From: an uncultured Lachnospiraceae bacterium
GTDB taxonomy: Bacteria > Bacillota > Clostridia > Lachnospirales > Lachnospiraceae
NCBI GenBank assembly: GCA_910588295.1
Contig: CAJUQO010000030.1
Coordinates: forward strand, 1 to 40,760
Direction: 5' to 3'
Length of the DNA stretch: 40,760 nucleotides
Shown: piece after piece, positions 13,289-22,433 of the stretch
How the letters are laid out: the number at the start of each line of letters is the position of its first letter
Position numbering within the stretch: position 1 is the first letter of the stretch
Position numbers and translations under genes: made by a program
The notes under the pieces: generated by a model
What the model saw: only the letters and a program-made list of their open reading frames with translations
Database searches by the model: none
Told to the model about the DNA's origin: nothing

Positions 13289-16231
13289 ATGATGAAAACC
13301 CAAAAAACAGCAGGCGGCCAGATTGTGCCGGAAACCTACGAGGTACAGCTTTGCGAGCAGATCGACGACATCCATGCCGGAGGAACATTGCTGCGGCATA
13401 AAAAGACAGGCGCCCGCATTCTGCTTTTGGAGAACGACGACGATAACAAAGTATTTACCGTGGGCTTCCGCACCCCGCCCAAAAACAGCACCGGTGTGGC
13501 CCATATTCTGGAGCACTCGGTTTTGTGCGGTTCCAAAAACTTTCCGTTGAAGGATCCCTTTGTGGAGCTGGTAAAAGGCTCTCTGAACACGTTTCTGAAT
13601 GCCATGACCTATCCGGACAAGACGATCTATCCGGTGGCCAGCTGCAACGACCAGGATTTCCAGAATCTGATGCATGTATACATGGACGCGGTCTTTTATC
13701 CGAATATCTACGACAGGGAGGAGATCTTCCGGCAGGAGGGCTGGAGCTACCAGCTGGAATCGGTGGACGGGCCGCTGAAATATAACGGCGTGGTTTACAA
13801 TGAGATGAAGGGGGTATTTTCTTCCGCCGAGGAGTTTCTGAATAGGGAGATCTTTAATTCCCTGTTCCCGGATACACCTTACGGCGTGGAGTCCGGCGGC
13901 GACCCGGCTTATATCCCGGAGCTTAGTTATGAGGAATTCCTGGATTTCCACAGAAGCTATTACCATCCCTCCAATTCCTATATCTATCTGTACGGCGACA
14001 TGGATATGACGGAGAAGCTGCGCTGGCTGGATGAAACGTATCTGGACAAATTTGATAAACGCCCGGTGGATTCCGTGATCCCGGCCCAGAAATCCTTTGA
14101 GAAACGGGTGGAAAAGGAGATTGCCTATCCTGTGCTGGATTCGGATCCCCTGGAGCAGAATACTTATCTGACCTACAATCTGGTCGTGGGCAGCGGGCTG
14201 GATGTGGAGCTGAATCTGGCCATGCAGATCCTGGATTATGTGCTTTTATCTGCTCCGGGAGCGCCGGTCAAACAGCGTCTGCTGGATGAGGGGATCGGCA
14301 AGGATGTGAGCAGCAGCTATGAGGACGGGATCCTGCAGCCGTTTTTCTCCATCGTAGCCAAGAATGCCGAGGCCGCTGATAAGGAGCGCTTTCTGGCGCT
14401 GATCCGGGAAGAGCTGGAGAAGATCTGCAGGGAAGGGATTACGGAGAAAGCCATTGCCTCCGGTATTAATTATTTTGAATTCCGATTCCGTGAGGCGGAC
14501 TTCGCCTCCTATCCGAAGGGATTGATCTACGGCATGGATACCTTTGGCAGCTGGCTCTACGATGACGGGGCGCCATTTGCCTATCTGAAACAGCTGAAAA
14601 TATTTGAAGATCTGCGCAGGAAAGCGAAGGAGGGATATTTCGAGTCCCTGATCCGCAGGTATTTTCTTGAGAATACCCACAGCTCCGTGCTGGTCAGTGT
14701 GCCGGAGCGCGGGCTGGAGGTGAAAAAGGAGAAAGAATACGAACAGGCAATGGCGGCTAAAAAAGCCAATATGTCCCGGGAGGAGCTGGAGGAGCTGGCG
14801 GCGGCTACGCGCCATCTTGAGGAGTATCAGGATGAGGAGGATTCGCCGGAGATAAAGGCCTGCATCCCTCTCCTGAAAAGATCGGATATCCGCAGGGAGG
14901 CCATGAAGCTGTATAATACGGAGCACACCGTGGACGGAGTCACTGTTCTGCACCATGATGTGTTCACCAACGGTATTGCGTATCTGCAGCTTCTGTTTGA
15001 CACCAGCCGGGTGCCGGACGAGCTGATCCCCTATATGAGCCTGTTGAAATCTGTGCTGGGTTATATCGGTACGGAGCATTATACTTTTGGGGAGCTGTTC
15101 CATGAGATCAATGCATCCTCAGGGGGAATCTCCTGCGGTATCCAGATCTTTCATGACGAGAAGGATGAGATGGGCTGCCGCAGAATGTTCGGCGTGAGGT
15201 CGAAATACCTTTACAGCCAGCGGGAATTTGTCTTTTCCATGATCCGGGAGATCCTGTTCACCTCCCGGCTGACGGATACCCGGAGACTATATGAGATTTT
15301 GTCTCAGATAAAGGCGGAGAATCAAATGTCTCTGGCGGCGGCCGGCCATTCCACGGCGGTGCTTCGGGCCGGTTCCTATTATTCGGCCATGGCAGCTTTT
15401 CAGGATCGCATCGGCGGCGTGGCCTATGCCCGTTTCATCAAAGACTTGCAGGAAAACTTTGAGGAGAAAAAGACTCTGCTTGTGGAAAATCTGCAAAAAC
15501 TGATGAAGTCGATATTCAGGCCGGAACTTCTGACTGTCAGCATTACAGCGGATGAAGAGGGGTATGCAGGCCTGGAGGAAGAGCTTCGGGGCATTCACGG
15601 CCAATTGTACACAGAAGAAGTGGACTCCGGAAACTTTTCGTGGGAACCCGCGCGGAAAAATGAGGGCTTGAAGACGGCCGGACAGGTACAGTATGTAGCT
15701 TGCTGCGGGAATTTCCGCAAAGCCGGGTATGAGTATACGGGGGCGCTGCGGATCCTGAAAGTGATTATGAGTTATGATTATCTCTGGATGAATATCCGTG
15801 TCAAAGGCGGCGCTTACGGCTGTATGAATCTGTTCAGAAGAAACGGGGATACCAGTTTTGTGTCCTACCGTGATCCCCACCTGAAGGAGACCGTGGCGGT
15901 CTTCGAGGGGGCGGCGGATTATGTGGCGGATTTTAAGGCGGATGAGCGCACTATGGATCAGTATGTGATCGGCGCCGTCAGCGATATGGATACGCCTCTT
16001 ACGCCCAGTTCCAAAGGGGAAGTCTCCCTGAATGCCTGGTTCTCGGGAATCACCGAAGAGATGCTGCAGAAAGAGCGCGACCAGGTGCTTGAGGCCGCGC
16101 CGGAAGATATCCGCGGCCTGTCCGGGCTGGTGAAAGCCGTCATGGATCAGGGGAATCTCTGCGTGGTGGGCAGCGAGACGGCGGTGGAGGAAAATGCCGG
16201 CCTGTTTGGAACGGTGGAAAACCTGCTGTAA
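13289..16231 (+). CDS. M16C metallopeptidase, presequence-protease/insulinase type
   Basis: A 980-residue cytoplasmic zinc peptidase with the inverted zinc motif HILEH at residues 72-76 (Glu75 catalytic). The third ligand probably lies in YNEMKG about 95 residues later. The M16C-associated linker follows, and the C-terminal inactive half carries the Arg/Tyr signature (RVKGGAYG). The two halves form the closed chamber that degrades short unstructured peptides. Length (about 970-990) matches the PreP/CymA-like single-chain group, not two-subunit M16B processing peptidases. AAAGGAGAA precedes two adjacent ATGs (13289, 13292). It is followed after 84 bases by era. A housekeeping role in peptide turnover is inferred. 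Confidence 0.92.
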   Translation: MMKTQKTAGGQIVPETYEVQLCEQIDDIHAGGTLLRHKKTGARILLLENDDDNKVFTVGFRTPPKNSTGVAHILEHSVLCGSKNFPLKDPFVELVKGSLNTFLNAMTYPDKTIYPVASCNDQDFQNLMHVYMDAVFYPNIYDREEIFRQEGWSYQLESVDGPLKYNGVVYNEMKGVFSSAEEFLNREIFNSLFPDTPYGVESGGDPAYIPELSYEEFLDFHRSYYHPSNSYIYLYGDMDMTEKLRWLDETYLDKFDKRPVDSVIPAQKSFEKRVEKEIAYPVLDSDPLEQNTYLTYNLVVGSGLDVELNLAMQILDYVLLSAPGAPVKQRLLDEGIGKDVSSSYEDGILQPFFSIVAKNAEAADKERFLALIREELEKICREGITEKAIASGINYFEFRFREADFASYPKGLIYGMDTFGSWLYDDGAPFAYLKQLKIFEDLRRKAKEGYFESLIRRYFLENTHSSVLVSVPERGLEVKKEKEYEQAMAAKKANMSREELEELAAATRHLEEYQDEEDSPEIKACIPLLKRSDIRREAMKLYNTEHTVDGVTVLHHDVFTNGIAYLQLLFDTSRVPDELIPYMSLLKSVLGYIGTEHYTFGELFHEINASSGGISCGIQIFHDEKDEMGCRRMFGVRSKYLYSQREFVFSMIREILFTSRLTDTRRLYEILSQIKAENQMSLAAAGHSTAVLRAGSYYSAMAAFQDRIGGVAYARFIKDLQENFEEKKTLLVENLQKLMKSIFRPELLTVSITADEEGYAGLEEELRGIHGQLYTEEVDSGNFSWEPARKNEGLKTAGQVQYVACCGNFRKAGYEYTGALRILKVIMSYDYLWMNIRVKGGAYGCMNLFRRNGDTSFVSYRDPHLKETVAVFEGAADYVADFKADERTMDQYVIGAVSDMDTPLTPSSKGEVSLNAWFSGITEEMLQKERDQVLEAAPEDIRGLSGLVKAVMDQGNLCVVGSETAVEENAGLFGTVENLL

Positions 16232-16315
16232 AATGAAAGAAAAACGGTGGCGGATGAGAGGGCCTGTCCAGGCGGAGCCTTCTGCCTGACACCGGCATGA
16301 AAAAGGAGAAAGCAC

Positions 16316-17221
16316 ATGGACAAACAGTTCAGGTCCGGCTATGTAGCGATCATCGGCAGGCCGAATGTGGGGAAATCTACGCTGATGAACCGGTTGATCG
16401 GTCAGAAGATCGCTATAACGTCCAATAAACCCCAGACCACCAGGAACCGTATCCAGACAGTGTATACCTGCGAACGGGGACAGATTATTTTTCTGGATAC
16501 CCCAGGTATCCACAAGGCGAAAAACAAACTGGGAGAGTACATGGTCACGGCGGCGGAGCGCACCTTCGGGGACGCGGATGTAATCCTGTGGCTAGTGGAG
16601 CCGACGAGCTTTATTGGCGCCGGGGAACGCCATATCGCGGAGCTCCTCACTCACGCGAAAAAGCCGGTGGTTTTGGTGATGAATAAGGTGGATACGGTGA
16701 AAAAGGCGGAGCTGCCGGGCTTTATGGAGATTTACCGGGCCATATATCCCTTTGAGGAGATTCTGCCGGTGTCCGCTCTGCGGAAGATCAATACGGATTC
16801 TGTGCTGGATGTGCTTTTCCGGTACCTGCCCTGTGGCCCGATGTATTTTGACGAGGATACGGTGACGGACCAGCCTGTGCGGCAGATCGTGGCGGAAGTC
16901 ATTCGGGAGAAATCCCTCCATGCCCTGGCGGATGAGATCCCCCACGGGATCGCTGTGACGGTGGATAAGATGCGGGAGCGGAAGGGCGGCGGCCTGACAG
17001 ATATTGAGGCTACGATCGTCTGCGAACGGGATTCCCACAAGGGGATTATCATCGGTAAGCAAGGAGCCATGCTGAAAAAAATCGGGAGCAACGCCCGTTA
17101 CGAGATTGAACGGATGCTGGAGCAGCAGGTAAATCTAAAGCTGTGGGTGAAGGTTCGTAAAGACTGGCGGGACAGTGATATCCAGATGAAAAATTTCGGA
17201 TATAATAAAAAGGAATTGTAG
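16316..17221 (+). CDS. era: GTPase Era
   Basis: A 301-residue ribosome-assembly GTPase that binds the 3' end of 16S rRNA in the small-subunit precursor. GTPase motifs: G1 GRPNVGKST (residues 16-24), switch G2 with TRNRIQ, G3 DTPGIH and G4 NKVD. The C-terminal KH domain (about 200-295) contains the RNA-binding loop IIGKQGAMLKKIG. Length equals the usual Era. AAAGGAGAAAG precedes the ATG. recO begins 6 bases after its stop, the common era-recO order of Firmicutes. Confidence 0.97.
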   Translation: MDKQFRSGYVAIIGRPNVGKSTLMNRLIGQKIAITSNKPQTTRNRIQTVYTCERGQIIFLDTPGIHKAKNKLGEYMVTAAERTFGDADVILWLVEPTSFIGAGERHIAELLTHAKKPVVLVMNKVDTVKKAELPGFMEIYRAIYPFEEILPVSALRKINTDSVLDVLFRYLPCGPMYFDEDTVTDQPVRQIVAEVIREKSLHALADEIPHGIAVTVDKMRERKGGGLTDIEATIVCERDSHKGIIIGKQGAMLKKIGSNARYEIERMLEQQVNLKLWVKVRKDWRDSDIQMKNFGYNKKEL

Positions 17222-17227
17222 GGTAGT

Positions 17228-17983
17228 ATGAGTGAACCTTTGACTGTGACGGGGATCGTGCTGGCGGCGGCGCCGTCGGGGGAGTATGACAAGCGTCTGG
17301 TGCTTTTGACCAGGGAGCGTGGCCGGATCACGGCTTTTGCCCGGGGCGTGCGCCGGACGGGCAGCCCCATGATGGCCGCCGCCAATCCCTTTGTGTTCGG
17401 CCAGTTCGTGGTCTATGAGGGGCGGACCGCCTACACGCTGGCCCAGGCCCAGGTGACTCACTATTTCACGGAGCTGGCGTCGGAGTTTCCCGGCGTGTAT
17501 TACGGTTTTTATTTGCTGGAGTTTGCCGATTACTACGGACGGGAGGAAAAGCCGGAAAAGGATATGCTGAATCTCCTCTACCTCTCCTGTAAGGCTCTTA
17601 CGAATCCCCGGCTGGACAATCGGCTGATCCGCTGTATCTTCGAGCTGCGGGCCATGGTTATAAACGGCGAGTATCCCAATGTATTTTCCTGCGCTGTCTG
17701 CGGTTCGGAAGAGGGGCTGGTCAGCTACAGCGCCCCCCGGGGCGGCCTGGTCTGTAAAAGCTGCCGGACAGCCATGCTAGGAGAAGAGGCCGGGATGGAG
17801 GTGTGCGGGGCCCTGGTCTATACGATGCAGTTTGCGGCGTCCTGTGAGATGAAAAAACTGTTCACTTTTACTGTGAAGGACGAGGTCTTAAGGGAATTTG
17901 AGATGGTCATGGGCCGTCATGTGGAGCGGTATACGGACAGGAAATTCAAAAGCCTTGAGGTTCTGGAGACGATGCTGGGGTGA
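17228..17983 (+). CDS. recO: DNA repair protein RecO
   Basis: A 251-residue protein of recombinational repair. RecO works with RecR to load RecA onto SSB-coated single strands. The N-terminal OB fold is visible (TGIVLAAAPSGEYDKRLVLL, then GRITAFARGVRR), followed by the helical middle domain and a four-cysteine zinc finger (CAVCGSEEG ... CKSCR). Length and zinc finger match the Firmicute family. The ribosome binding site (GGGTAG) is poor and lies right after the era stop, suggesting translational coupling. A decayed response-regulator gene starts 28 bases downstream. Confidence 0.96.
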   Translation: MSEPLTVTGIVLAAAPSGEYDKRLVLLTRERGRITAFARGVRRTGSPMMAAANPFVFGQFVVYEGRTAYTLAQAQVTHYFTELASEFPGVYYGFYLLEFADYYGREEKPEKDMLNLLYLSCKALTNPRLDNRLIRCIFELRAMVINGEYPNVFSCAVCGSEEGLVSYSAPRGGLVCKSCRTAMLGEEAGMEVCGALVYTMQFAASCEMKKLFTFTVKDEVLREFEMVMGRHVERYTDRKFKSLEVLETMLG

Positions 17984-18011
17984 CGGCGGCAAAACAGGCG
18001 GAGGGAGAAAG

Positions 18012-18818
18012 ATGTATAAAGCGCTAATTGCAGATGATGAAAATAAAATTTGTCAGTTGATACAGGCTATGGGAAACTGGGATGAACTTGGCATAGAGAT
18101 TGTAGATATCTGCCACAGCGGGGACGATGCCTGGGAAAGCATCCAGAAAAAAGAACCGGATATCGCGCTGCTGGATATCCGTATGCCGGTGTATGACGGT
18201 TTACAGATTATCAACAAGGTAAATGAAAAATACGGTATGAGCCGCAATATCTGCTTTATCATTATCAGTGGATATGCAGAATTCGAATATGCCCGTCAGG
18301 CTATACAGTACAATATTGTCAATTATCTGCTCAAGCCCCTGGATAAAAAGCAGCTTAACGACACCCTCCAGAAAGCCTGTAACAGCCTGAGCCGGAAACA
18401 GCAGCAGGTGGAGAATGCGATCCTGCTGCAGAAAAACAGGCGTTCTCTGCAGGCAGCCTGTATAACGGATGTCCAGGCAGGCCGTGTCCGGGAAGGCATC
18501 ACGGTGAAAGAATTGAACGGGCAATACTGCATGTCTTTTGAGCAGGGCTCTTTTTTGGGCGGCTTTCTGAATTTCCCTTTTTCAATTTCAGAGCATGAAA
18601 ATCTGTTTTTAGAAAAATTTATGGAAAAAATACAGACGTTTAACGCCTATCTGACGGAGGTGCGCATGGAGAATGCGAAAAAATTGCTGAAGCAGCCGGG
18701 ATACACAATCGCCCGGGTTGCCGAAATGGTGGGATATCAGGATGTCAAATATTTCAGCAAACGAAAGAAGGTACATGCTGTTCTTTTTCAAGGACAGTGT
18801 GTACCTTTTTTTTTGTAA
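18012..18818 (+). pseudogene. decayed YesN-type response regulator (receiver plus broken AraC domain)
   Basis: An open frame of 268 codons whose product cannot be a complete regulator. The receiver domain is intact: Asp8/Asp9, phosphoacceptor Asp55 in LLDIRMP, and Lys108 in LLKPLD. YesN-type regulators are normally about 350-540 residues. Here the linker is short and the AraC domain is damaged: FMEKI runs directly into QTFNAYLTEVRMENAKKLL, so the first helix-turn-helix is missing. The second (IARVAEMVGYQDVKYFSK) then breaks off into unrelated residues. Those last 18 residues (RKKVHAVLFQ...) are encoded by the terminator hairpin at 18768-18814. GGAGGGAG gives a good start at 18012, so it may still be translated. 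No YesM-type kinase is nearby. Confidence 0.75.
18768..18814 (+). terminator. strong intrinsic terminator
   Basis: AAGGTACA pairs with TGTACCTT, and pairing continues inward (CTGTTCTT with AAGGACAG) to give an almost uninterrupted stem of about 16-18 bp, followed by nine T residues at 18806-18814. It ends the era-recO-regulator transcript. Its 5' arm is now read as codons of the damaged response regulator. Confidence 0.9.
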
Positions 18819-18885
18819 AATGAATAATACGACGGATATATATCGTTATCGTAAAGAGAATACGATTTCTGAAGGGAGAACCGTC

Positions 18886-19476
18886 ATGTTATCTTTAGTG
18901 TATAGCGTCTGTTGTGTGCTGCTACCCTGCATTCTGTGTGCCCTGGTTCTGCGCCGGGGGCTGCACGGAAAGGAGTGGCGGTTCCATTTGGTATGGGTCA
19001 TTGTATTTCTTCTGGTGATTTCCGGCATGTTTATGGTTACGGGATTCGGCAGTATCTGGGATATCGGGCGCTATGATGAGGTGATTCGCCGGGAAGAAGT
19101 GAATACGGTTCTCTTTGGTTCCCAGGGGCGGATGACGTATGTGCTGAATGTGTTCCTTTTTGTACCTCTTGGTTTTTTGCTTCCCCTGATATGGGAGGAG
19201 TTTCGCGATATCGGCAGGACGGTGCTGGCCGGAGCGGCATTTTCTCTCACCATAGAAGGAAGCCAGCTATTTAACCGCAGAACTACGGATGTGGATGATC
19301 TGCTGATGAATACTCTTGGGACTGTCTGGGGTTTTTTTATCTGGGAATGTCTGAGGCGTGTGATGAAAAAACTGAATGGGCGGGCCGTGTCCCTTTCGCG
19401 TTGGGAACCTGTGTATTACCTGGTGCTGGCGTGTGCGGGTGAATTTTTTCTGTATAACTGGCGGCTGGTGGCATAA
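18886..19476 (+). CDS. VanZ-like membrane protein
   Basis: A 196-residue protein with four to five hydrophobic segments. VLNVFLFVPLGFLLPLIW and SLTIEGSQLFNRRTTDVDDLLMNTLG carry the VanZ-family signature (N-x-x-x-F-x-P-x-G, then E-x-x-Q and the RxxDxxDLxxNxxG motif). VanZ proteins are linked to low-level teicoplanin resistance in the vanA cluster, but most chromosomal homologues have no known job. The start at 18886 follows GAAGGGAGA; longer in-frame starts would begin inside the decayed regulator and terminator. It sits behind the strong terminator, so it needs its own promoter; the stretch 18818-18870 is AT-rich but shows no clear box. Confidence 0.85.
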   Translation: MLSLVYSVCCVLLPCILCALVLRRGLHGKEWRFHLVWVIVFLLVISGMFMVTGFGSIWDIGRYDEVIRREEVNTVLFGSQGRMTYVLNVFLFVPLGFLLPLIWEEFRDIGRTVLAGAAFSLTIEGSQLFNRRTTDVDDLLMNTLGTVWGFFIWECLRRVMKKLNGRAVSLSRWEPVYYLVLACAGEFFLYNWRLVA

Positions 19477-19489
19477 GGAAAATTAGAAG

Positions 19490-19518
19490 TTGCATATTGA
19501 CCCAACAGAGGTTATAAT
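19490..19518 (+). promoter_or_regulatory. strong promoter for the lipoprotein gene
   Basis: TTGCAT (19490-19495) and a perfect TATAAT (19513-19518) are separated by 17 bases. It lies 14 bases after the VanZ-like gene and about 29 before the lipoprotein ATG, giving a very short leader. Confidence 0.8.
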
Positions 19519-19546
19519 AACAAAGATTAGGCATGGAGGGATGAGG

Positions 19547-20248
19547 ATGATAAAGAAAATCCTGGTTCTGATGCCCTTTCTTTTGCTTTTACTTGCGGGA
19601 TGCGGCTCGTCCGCCCGGGAAACGACGCTCTCACTCAGTAAAAAAGGTATACTTACCCAGACGATTGTGGAAGATTGGGATCAGGATTATTACGACCAAT
19701 CAGAATTGGAAAAAGAGATGGAGGCGGCAGTGGATGCCAATCCGAAAGTCACCATGAAGTCCTTTCGGATAAAAAACGGGAAAGCTACGGCAACGCTCGT
19801 CTATGAGTCCGCAGAAGCTTATATGGATTTTAACGGCGTTACCTGTTTCTGGGGAACGGCGGCGGAGGCAGTCGCAGCCGGATACAGTCTTGCCGGGGAA
19901 TATCTGGACAGCGAGGGGAATGACGTATCGCTGACTGCCATATTGAGCGATGATAAACCTTATTATGTGATGATCCTGACGGAGCCTGTGGCGGTGGAGC
20001 TGCCGGGTAAGATCTTTTGCGCCAGCCCTGTGGTGGAGATCCGGGACAGGAAACACGCCAGGGTGACAACACAGAAGGTGCAGCCAGGAGAGAAAAGCGC
20101 CGTTCCGGAAAACGCGGCAGAGGCAGGAGATGGCGCCGGAGCGCAGGAGTCTTCTTCGGCTCAGGGCGGTCAGAATGCTTCGGGCAGTTCCGGGGAGGAT
20201 GGATTGCAGATCTGGCTGGATGAACCGGCCTATATCGTCTACCGCTGA
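19547..20248 (+). CDS. lipoprotein of unknown function
   Basis: A 233-residue predicted lipoprotein. Lys-Lys start, hydrophobic core and lipobox LLAGC give lipid-anchored Cys at about residue 17. The start at 19547 is preferred because GGAGGG ends 6 bases upstream; ATG 19541 touches it. Residues 20-170 form a mixed domain with a paired strand pattern (VTMKSFRIKNGKATATLVYES), and an Ala/Gly/Ser/Gln-rich linker follows (residues 180-220) before a short conserved-looking end (LQIWLDEPAYIVYR). It has its own strong promoter. The family was not recognised; a sensory or cell-envelope role is possible. It ends 51 bases before the glycyl-tRNA synthetase gene. Confidence 0.8.
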   Translation: MIKKILVLMPFLLLLLAGCGSSARETTLSLSKKGILTQTIVEDWDQDYYDQSELEKEMEAAVDANPKVTMKSFRIKNGKATATLVYESAEAYMDFNGVTCFWGTAAEAVAAGYSLAGEYLDSEGNDVSLTAILSDDKPYYVMILTEPVAVELPGKIFCASPVVEIRDRKHARVTTQKVQPGEKSAVPENAAEAGDGAGAQESSSAQGGQNASGSSGEDGLQIWLDEPAYIVYR

Positions 20249-20299
20249 TGTCCGTGAGTATAACAGCCATGTCATAGGAGTCAAGGAGGAGAAGTTAGT

Positions 20300-21694
20300 A
20301 TGGAAAAAAGTATGGATAAGATCGTTGCGCTGGCGAAATCAAGAGGATTTGTGTACCCCGGTTCCGAAATCTACGGCGGTCTGGCCAATACCTGGGACTA
20401 CGGTAATCTGGGCGTGGAGCTGAAAAACAATGTAAAGCGCGCCTGGTGGAAAAAATTCGTACAGGCCAACCCCTACAATGTGGGTGTGGACTGTGCGATC
20501 CTGATGAATCCCCAGACATGGGTGGCCTCGGGCCATCTGGGCGGATTCTCCGATCCGCTGATGGACTGTAAGGAATGCCACGAGCGGTTCCGTGCGGACA
20601 AGCTGATCGAGGATTTCTGTGAGGAGAAAGGGATTGCCCTGGAGGGGACGGTGGACGGCTGGTCCCAGGAGCAGATGATGCAGTTTATCGAGGAGCATCA
20701 GATTCCCTGCCCTACCTGCGGAAAGCACAATTTTACGGACATCCGTCAGTTTAACCTGATGTTCAAGACCTTCCAGGGTGTGACTGAGGATGCCAAGAAT
20801 ACTGTGTATCTCCGTCCCGAGACAGCCCAGGGTATTTTCGTGAATTTTAAAAATGTGCAGCGTACTTCCAGAAAGAAGCTGCCCTTTGGTATTGCGCAGA
20901 TCGGTAAATCTTTCCGTAATGAGATCACACCGGGTAACTTCACCTTCCGTACCAGGGAGTTTGAGCAGATGGAGCTGGAGTTCTTCTGCAAGCCGGATAC
21001 GGATCTGGAATGGTTTGCCTACTGGAAAGAGTTCTGTCTGAACTGGTTAAAGAGCCTGGGGCTTAAGGATGAGGAAATCCGTGCCAGGGATCATGAACCG
21101 GAGGAGCTGTCCTTCTACAGCAAAGCTACCACGGACGTGGAGTTTCTGTTCCCCTTTGGCTGGGGCGAGCTGTGGGGTATTGCGGACAGAACCGATTATG
21201 ACCTGACCTGCCATCAGAACGTGTCGAAACAGGATCTGACTTATTTTGACGACGCTACGGGCGAACGGTATATTCCCTATGTGATCGAGCCCTCCCTGGG
21301 CGCTGACCGTATGGTGCTGGCGTTCCTTTGCAGCGCTTATGATGAGGAGGTGCTGGACGCGGAGAAAAATGACGTCCGTACTGTGTTGCATTTCCATCCG
21401 GCCATCGCGCCGGTGAAGATCGGTGTACTGCCCCTGTCCAAGAAACTGGGTGAGGGTGCGCAGAAGATCTATGAGATGCTGGCCGAGGAGTACAATTGTG
21501 AATATGACGACCGCGGCGCCATCGGCAAGAGATACCGCAGACAGGATGAGATCGGTACGCCGTTCTGTGTGACCTATGACTTTGATTCCGAAGAGGATCA
21601 ATCCGTGACCGTGCGGGACAGGGATTCCATGGAGCAGGAGCGTGTAAAGATCGCGGATCTGCCCGCCTATTTTGCGGAGAAATTTAAGTTTTAA
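20300..21694 (+). CDS. glyS: glycine--tRNA ligase (single-chain type)
   Basis: A 464-residue class II aminoacyl-tRNA synthetase of the dimeric, eukaryote-like form, which charges tRNA-Gly. It is not the alpha2-beta2 GlyQ/GlyS form of many bacteria. Motif 1 is near AWWKKFVQ, motif 2 reads FRNEITPGNFTFRTREFEQME, and motif 3 is EPSLGADRMVLAFL. A Cys-rich insertion (CKECHERFRAD ... CPTCGKHN) near residues 90-150 probably binds zinc, and the anticodon-binding domain occupies about residues 365-460. AAGGAGGAGAAG precedes the start. No T-box leader fits in the 51 bases upstream of it, so regulation must come from elsewhere. Expression may come from the lipoprotein promoter or the weak TATAAC at 20259-20264. 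Confidence 0.96.
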   Translation: MEKSMDKIVALAKSRGFVYPGSEIYGGLANTWDYGNLGVELKNNVKRAWWKKFVQANPYNVGVDCAILMNPQTWVASGHLGGFSDPLMDCKECHERFRADKLIEDFCEEKGIALEGTVDGWSQEQMMQFIEEHQIPCPTCGKHNFTDIRQFNLMFKTFQGVTEDAKNTVYLRPETAQGIFVNFKNVQRTSRKKLPFGIAQIGKSFRNEITPGNFTFRTREFEQMELEFFCKPDTDLEWFAYWKEFCLNWLKSLGLKDEEIRARDHEPEELSFYSKATTDVEFLFPFGWGELWGIADRTDYDLTCHQNVSKQDLTYFDDATGERYIPYVIEPSLGADRMVLAFLCSAYDEEVLDAEKNDVRTVLHFHPAIAPVKIGVLPLSKKLGEGAQKIYEMLAEEYNCEYDDRGAIGKRYRRQDEIGTPFCVTYDFDSEEDQSVTVRDRDSMEQERVKIADLPAYFAEKFKF

Positions 21695-21737
21695 CGCAGA
21701 ACAGAAGTAGGATAGTACAGATGCGAATTGTTGATAT

Positions 21738-21790
21738 GAAAGAAAAGAGCCAGGGACAGACAGTGTGTCTGTCCCTGGCTCTTTTCTTTC
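21738..21790. terminator. bidirectional terminator with a 25-bp perfect stem
   Basis: The arms 21738-21762 and 21766-21790 are perfect inverted complements around a 3-base loop (GTG). The 5' arm begins GAAAGAAAAGAGCC and the 3' arm ends GGCTCTTTTCTTTC, giving pyrimidine-rich tails on both strands. It serves the convergent glyS and DUF308 genes and overlaps the last two bases of the DUF308 stop codon. Confidence 0.88.
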
Positions 21791-22433
21791 AGCCGATGTC
21801 TTCCTCCGTTACGTCTTTTTCTTTGGCCGTGTAAACGACGCCGTCCCTGGTGTCCGTGAAGGACTGGAAATGGTCGGCCACGTTTTTGGAAAACTGCCGG
21901 GCGCTGCGGCTTAAGCGGGACACGATCCAGATATCGGATATACCGTCATAGATCAGGGCCACACCCACCAGCATGGTCAGTGCGCTGGCGGAGCCGAAGG
22001 GATTGGTGATCATAACCAGGGCGAACAGCACGGAGAACACACCAAAGACAGAGGCAGTCCACCAGTATTCGTAGGATGTTTTTTTCAGGCTTAGGCCGTA
22101 GCGGATATCCTGGATGCCATGGACCAGAACTACGGCCCCCAGTACCAGGGGGATCAGGGAAATGAAAAATCCCGGTGAAAAGGTCATCCACAGCCCCAGG
22201 GCGAACAGGACGGCCCCGACAGCCAGATCCGCCTGCAGCCGGAAACCTTCCCGCCGTTCCAGCAAATAGGAGAGCAGGTGTACCGCGCCGACAACGATCA
22301 GCAGCATGGCTATGGCCCGGCAGGCCATCAGCGTAAACAGATCCGGCCATACAAAGAGAGCGATGCCCGCTCCGATGCAGATCAGGGCGGAGATGGTAGT
22401 GTTCCATTTTATGGTTTTGAATATTTCTTTCAT
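21789..22433 (-). CDS. DUF308 (HdeD-like) membrane protein
   Basis: A 214-residue membrane protein with six hydrophobic segments arranged as three pairs, as in the HdeD/DUF308 family: FKTIKWNTTISALICIGAGI, then GAVLFALGLWMTFSPGFFIS and VFGVFSVLFALVMITNPFGS. A cytoplasmic tail of about 50 residues rich in charged amino acids follows the last helix. HdeD is linked to acid resistance in Escherichia coli, but most homologues are uncharacterised. ATG 22433 is preferred to TTG 22439 because GGAGG at 22444-22448 is well spaced from the ATG and too close to the TTG. It is monocistronic, behind a leader with overlapping inverted repeats. Confidence 0.85.
   Translation of the reverse strand: MKEIFKTIKWNTTISALICIGAGIALFVWPDLFTLMACRAIAMLLIVVGAVHLLSYLLERREGFRLQADLAVGAVLFALGLWMTFSPGFFISLIPLVLGAVVLVHGIQDIRYGLSLKKTSYEYWWTASVFGVFSVLFALVMITNPFGSASALTMLVGVALIYDGISDIWIVSRLSRSARQFSKNVADHFQSFTDTRDGVVYTAKEKDVTEEDIG

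Noticed and set aside
20249..20299. T-box leader of glyS
   Set aside because: Only 51 bases separate the lipoprotein gene and glyS, too short for a T-box, and the T-box sequence is absent.
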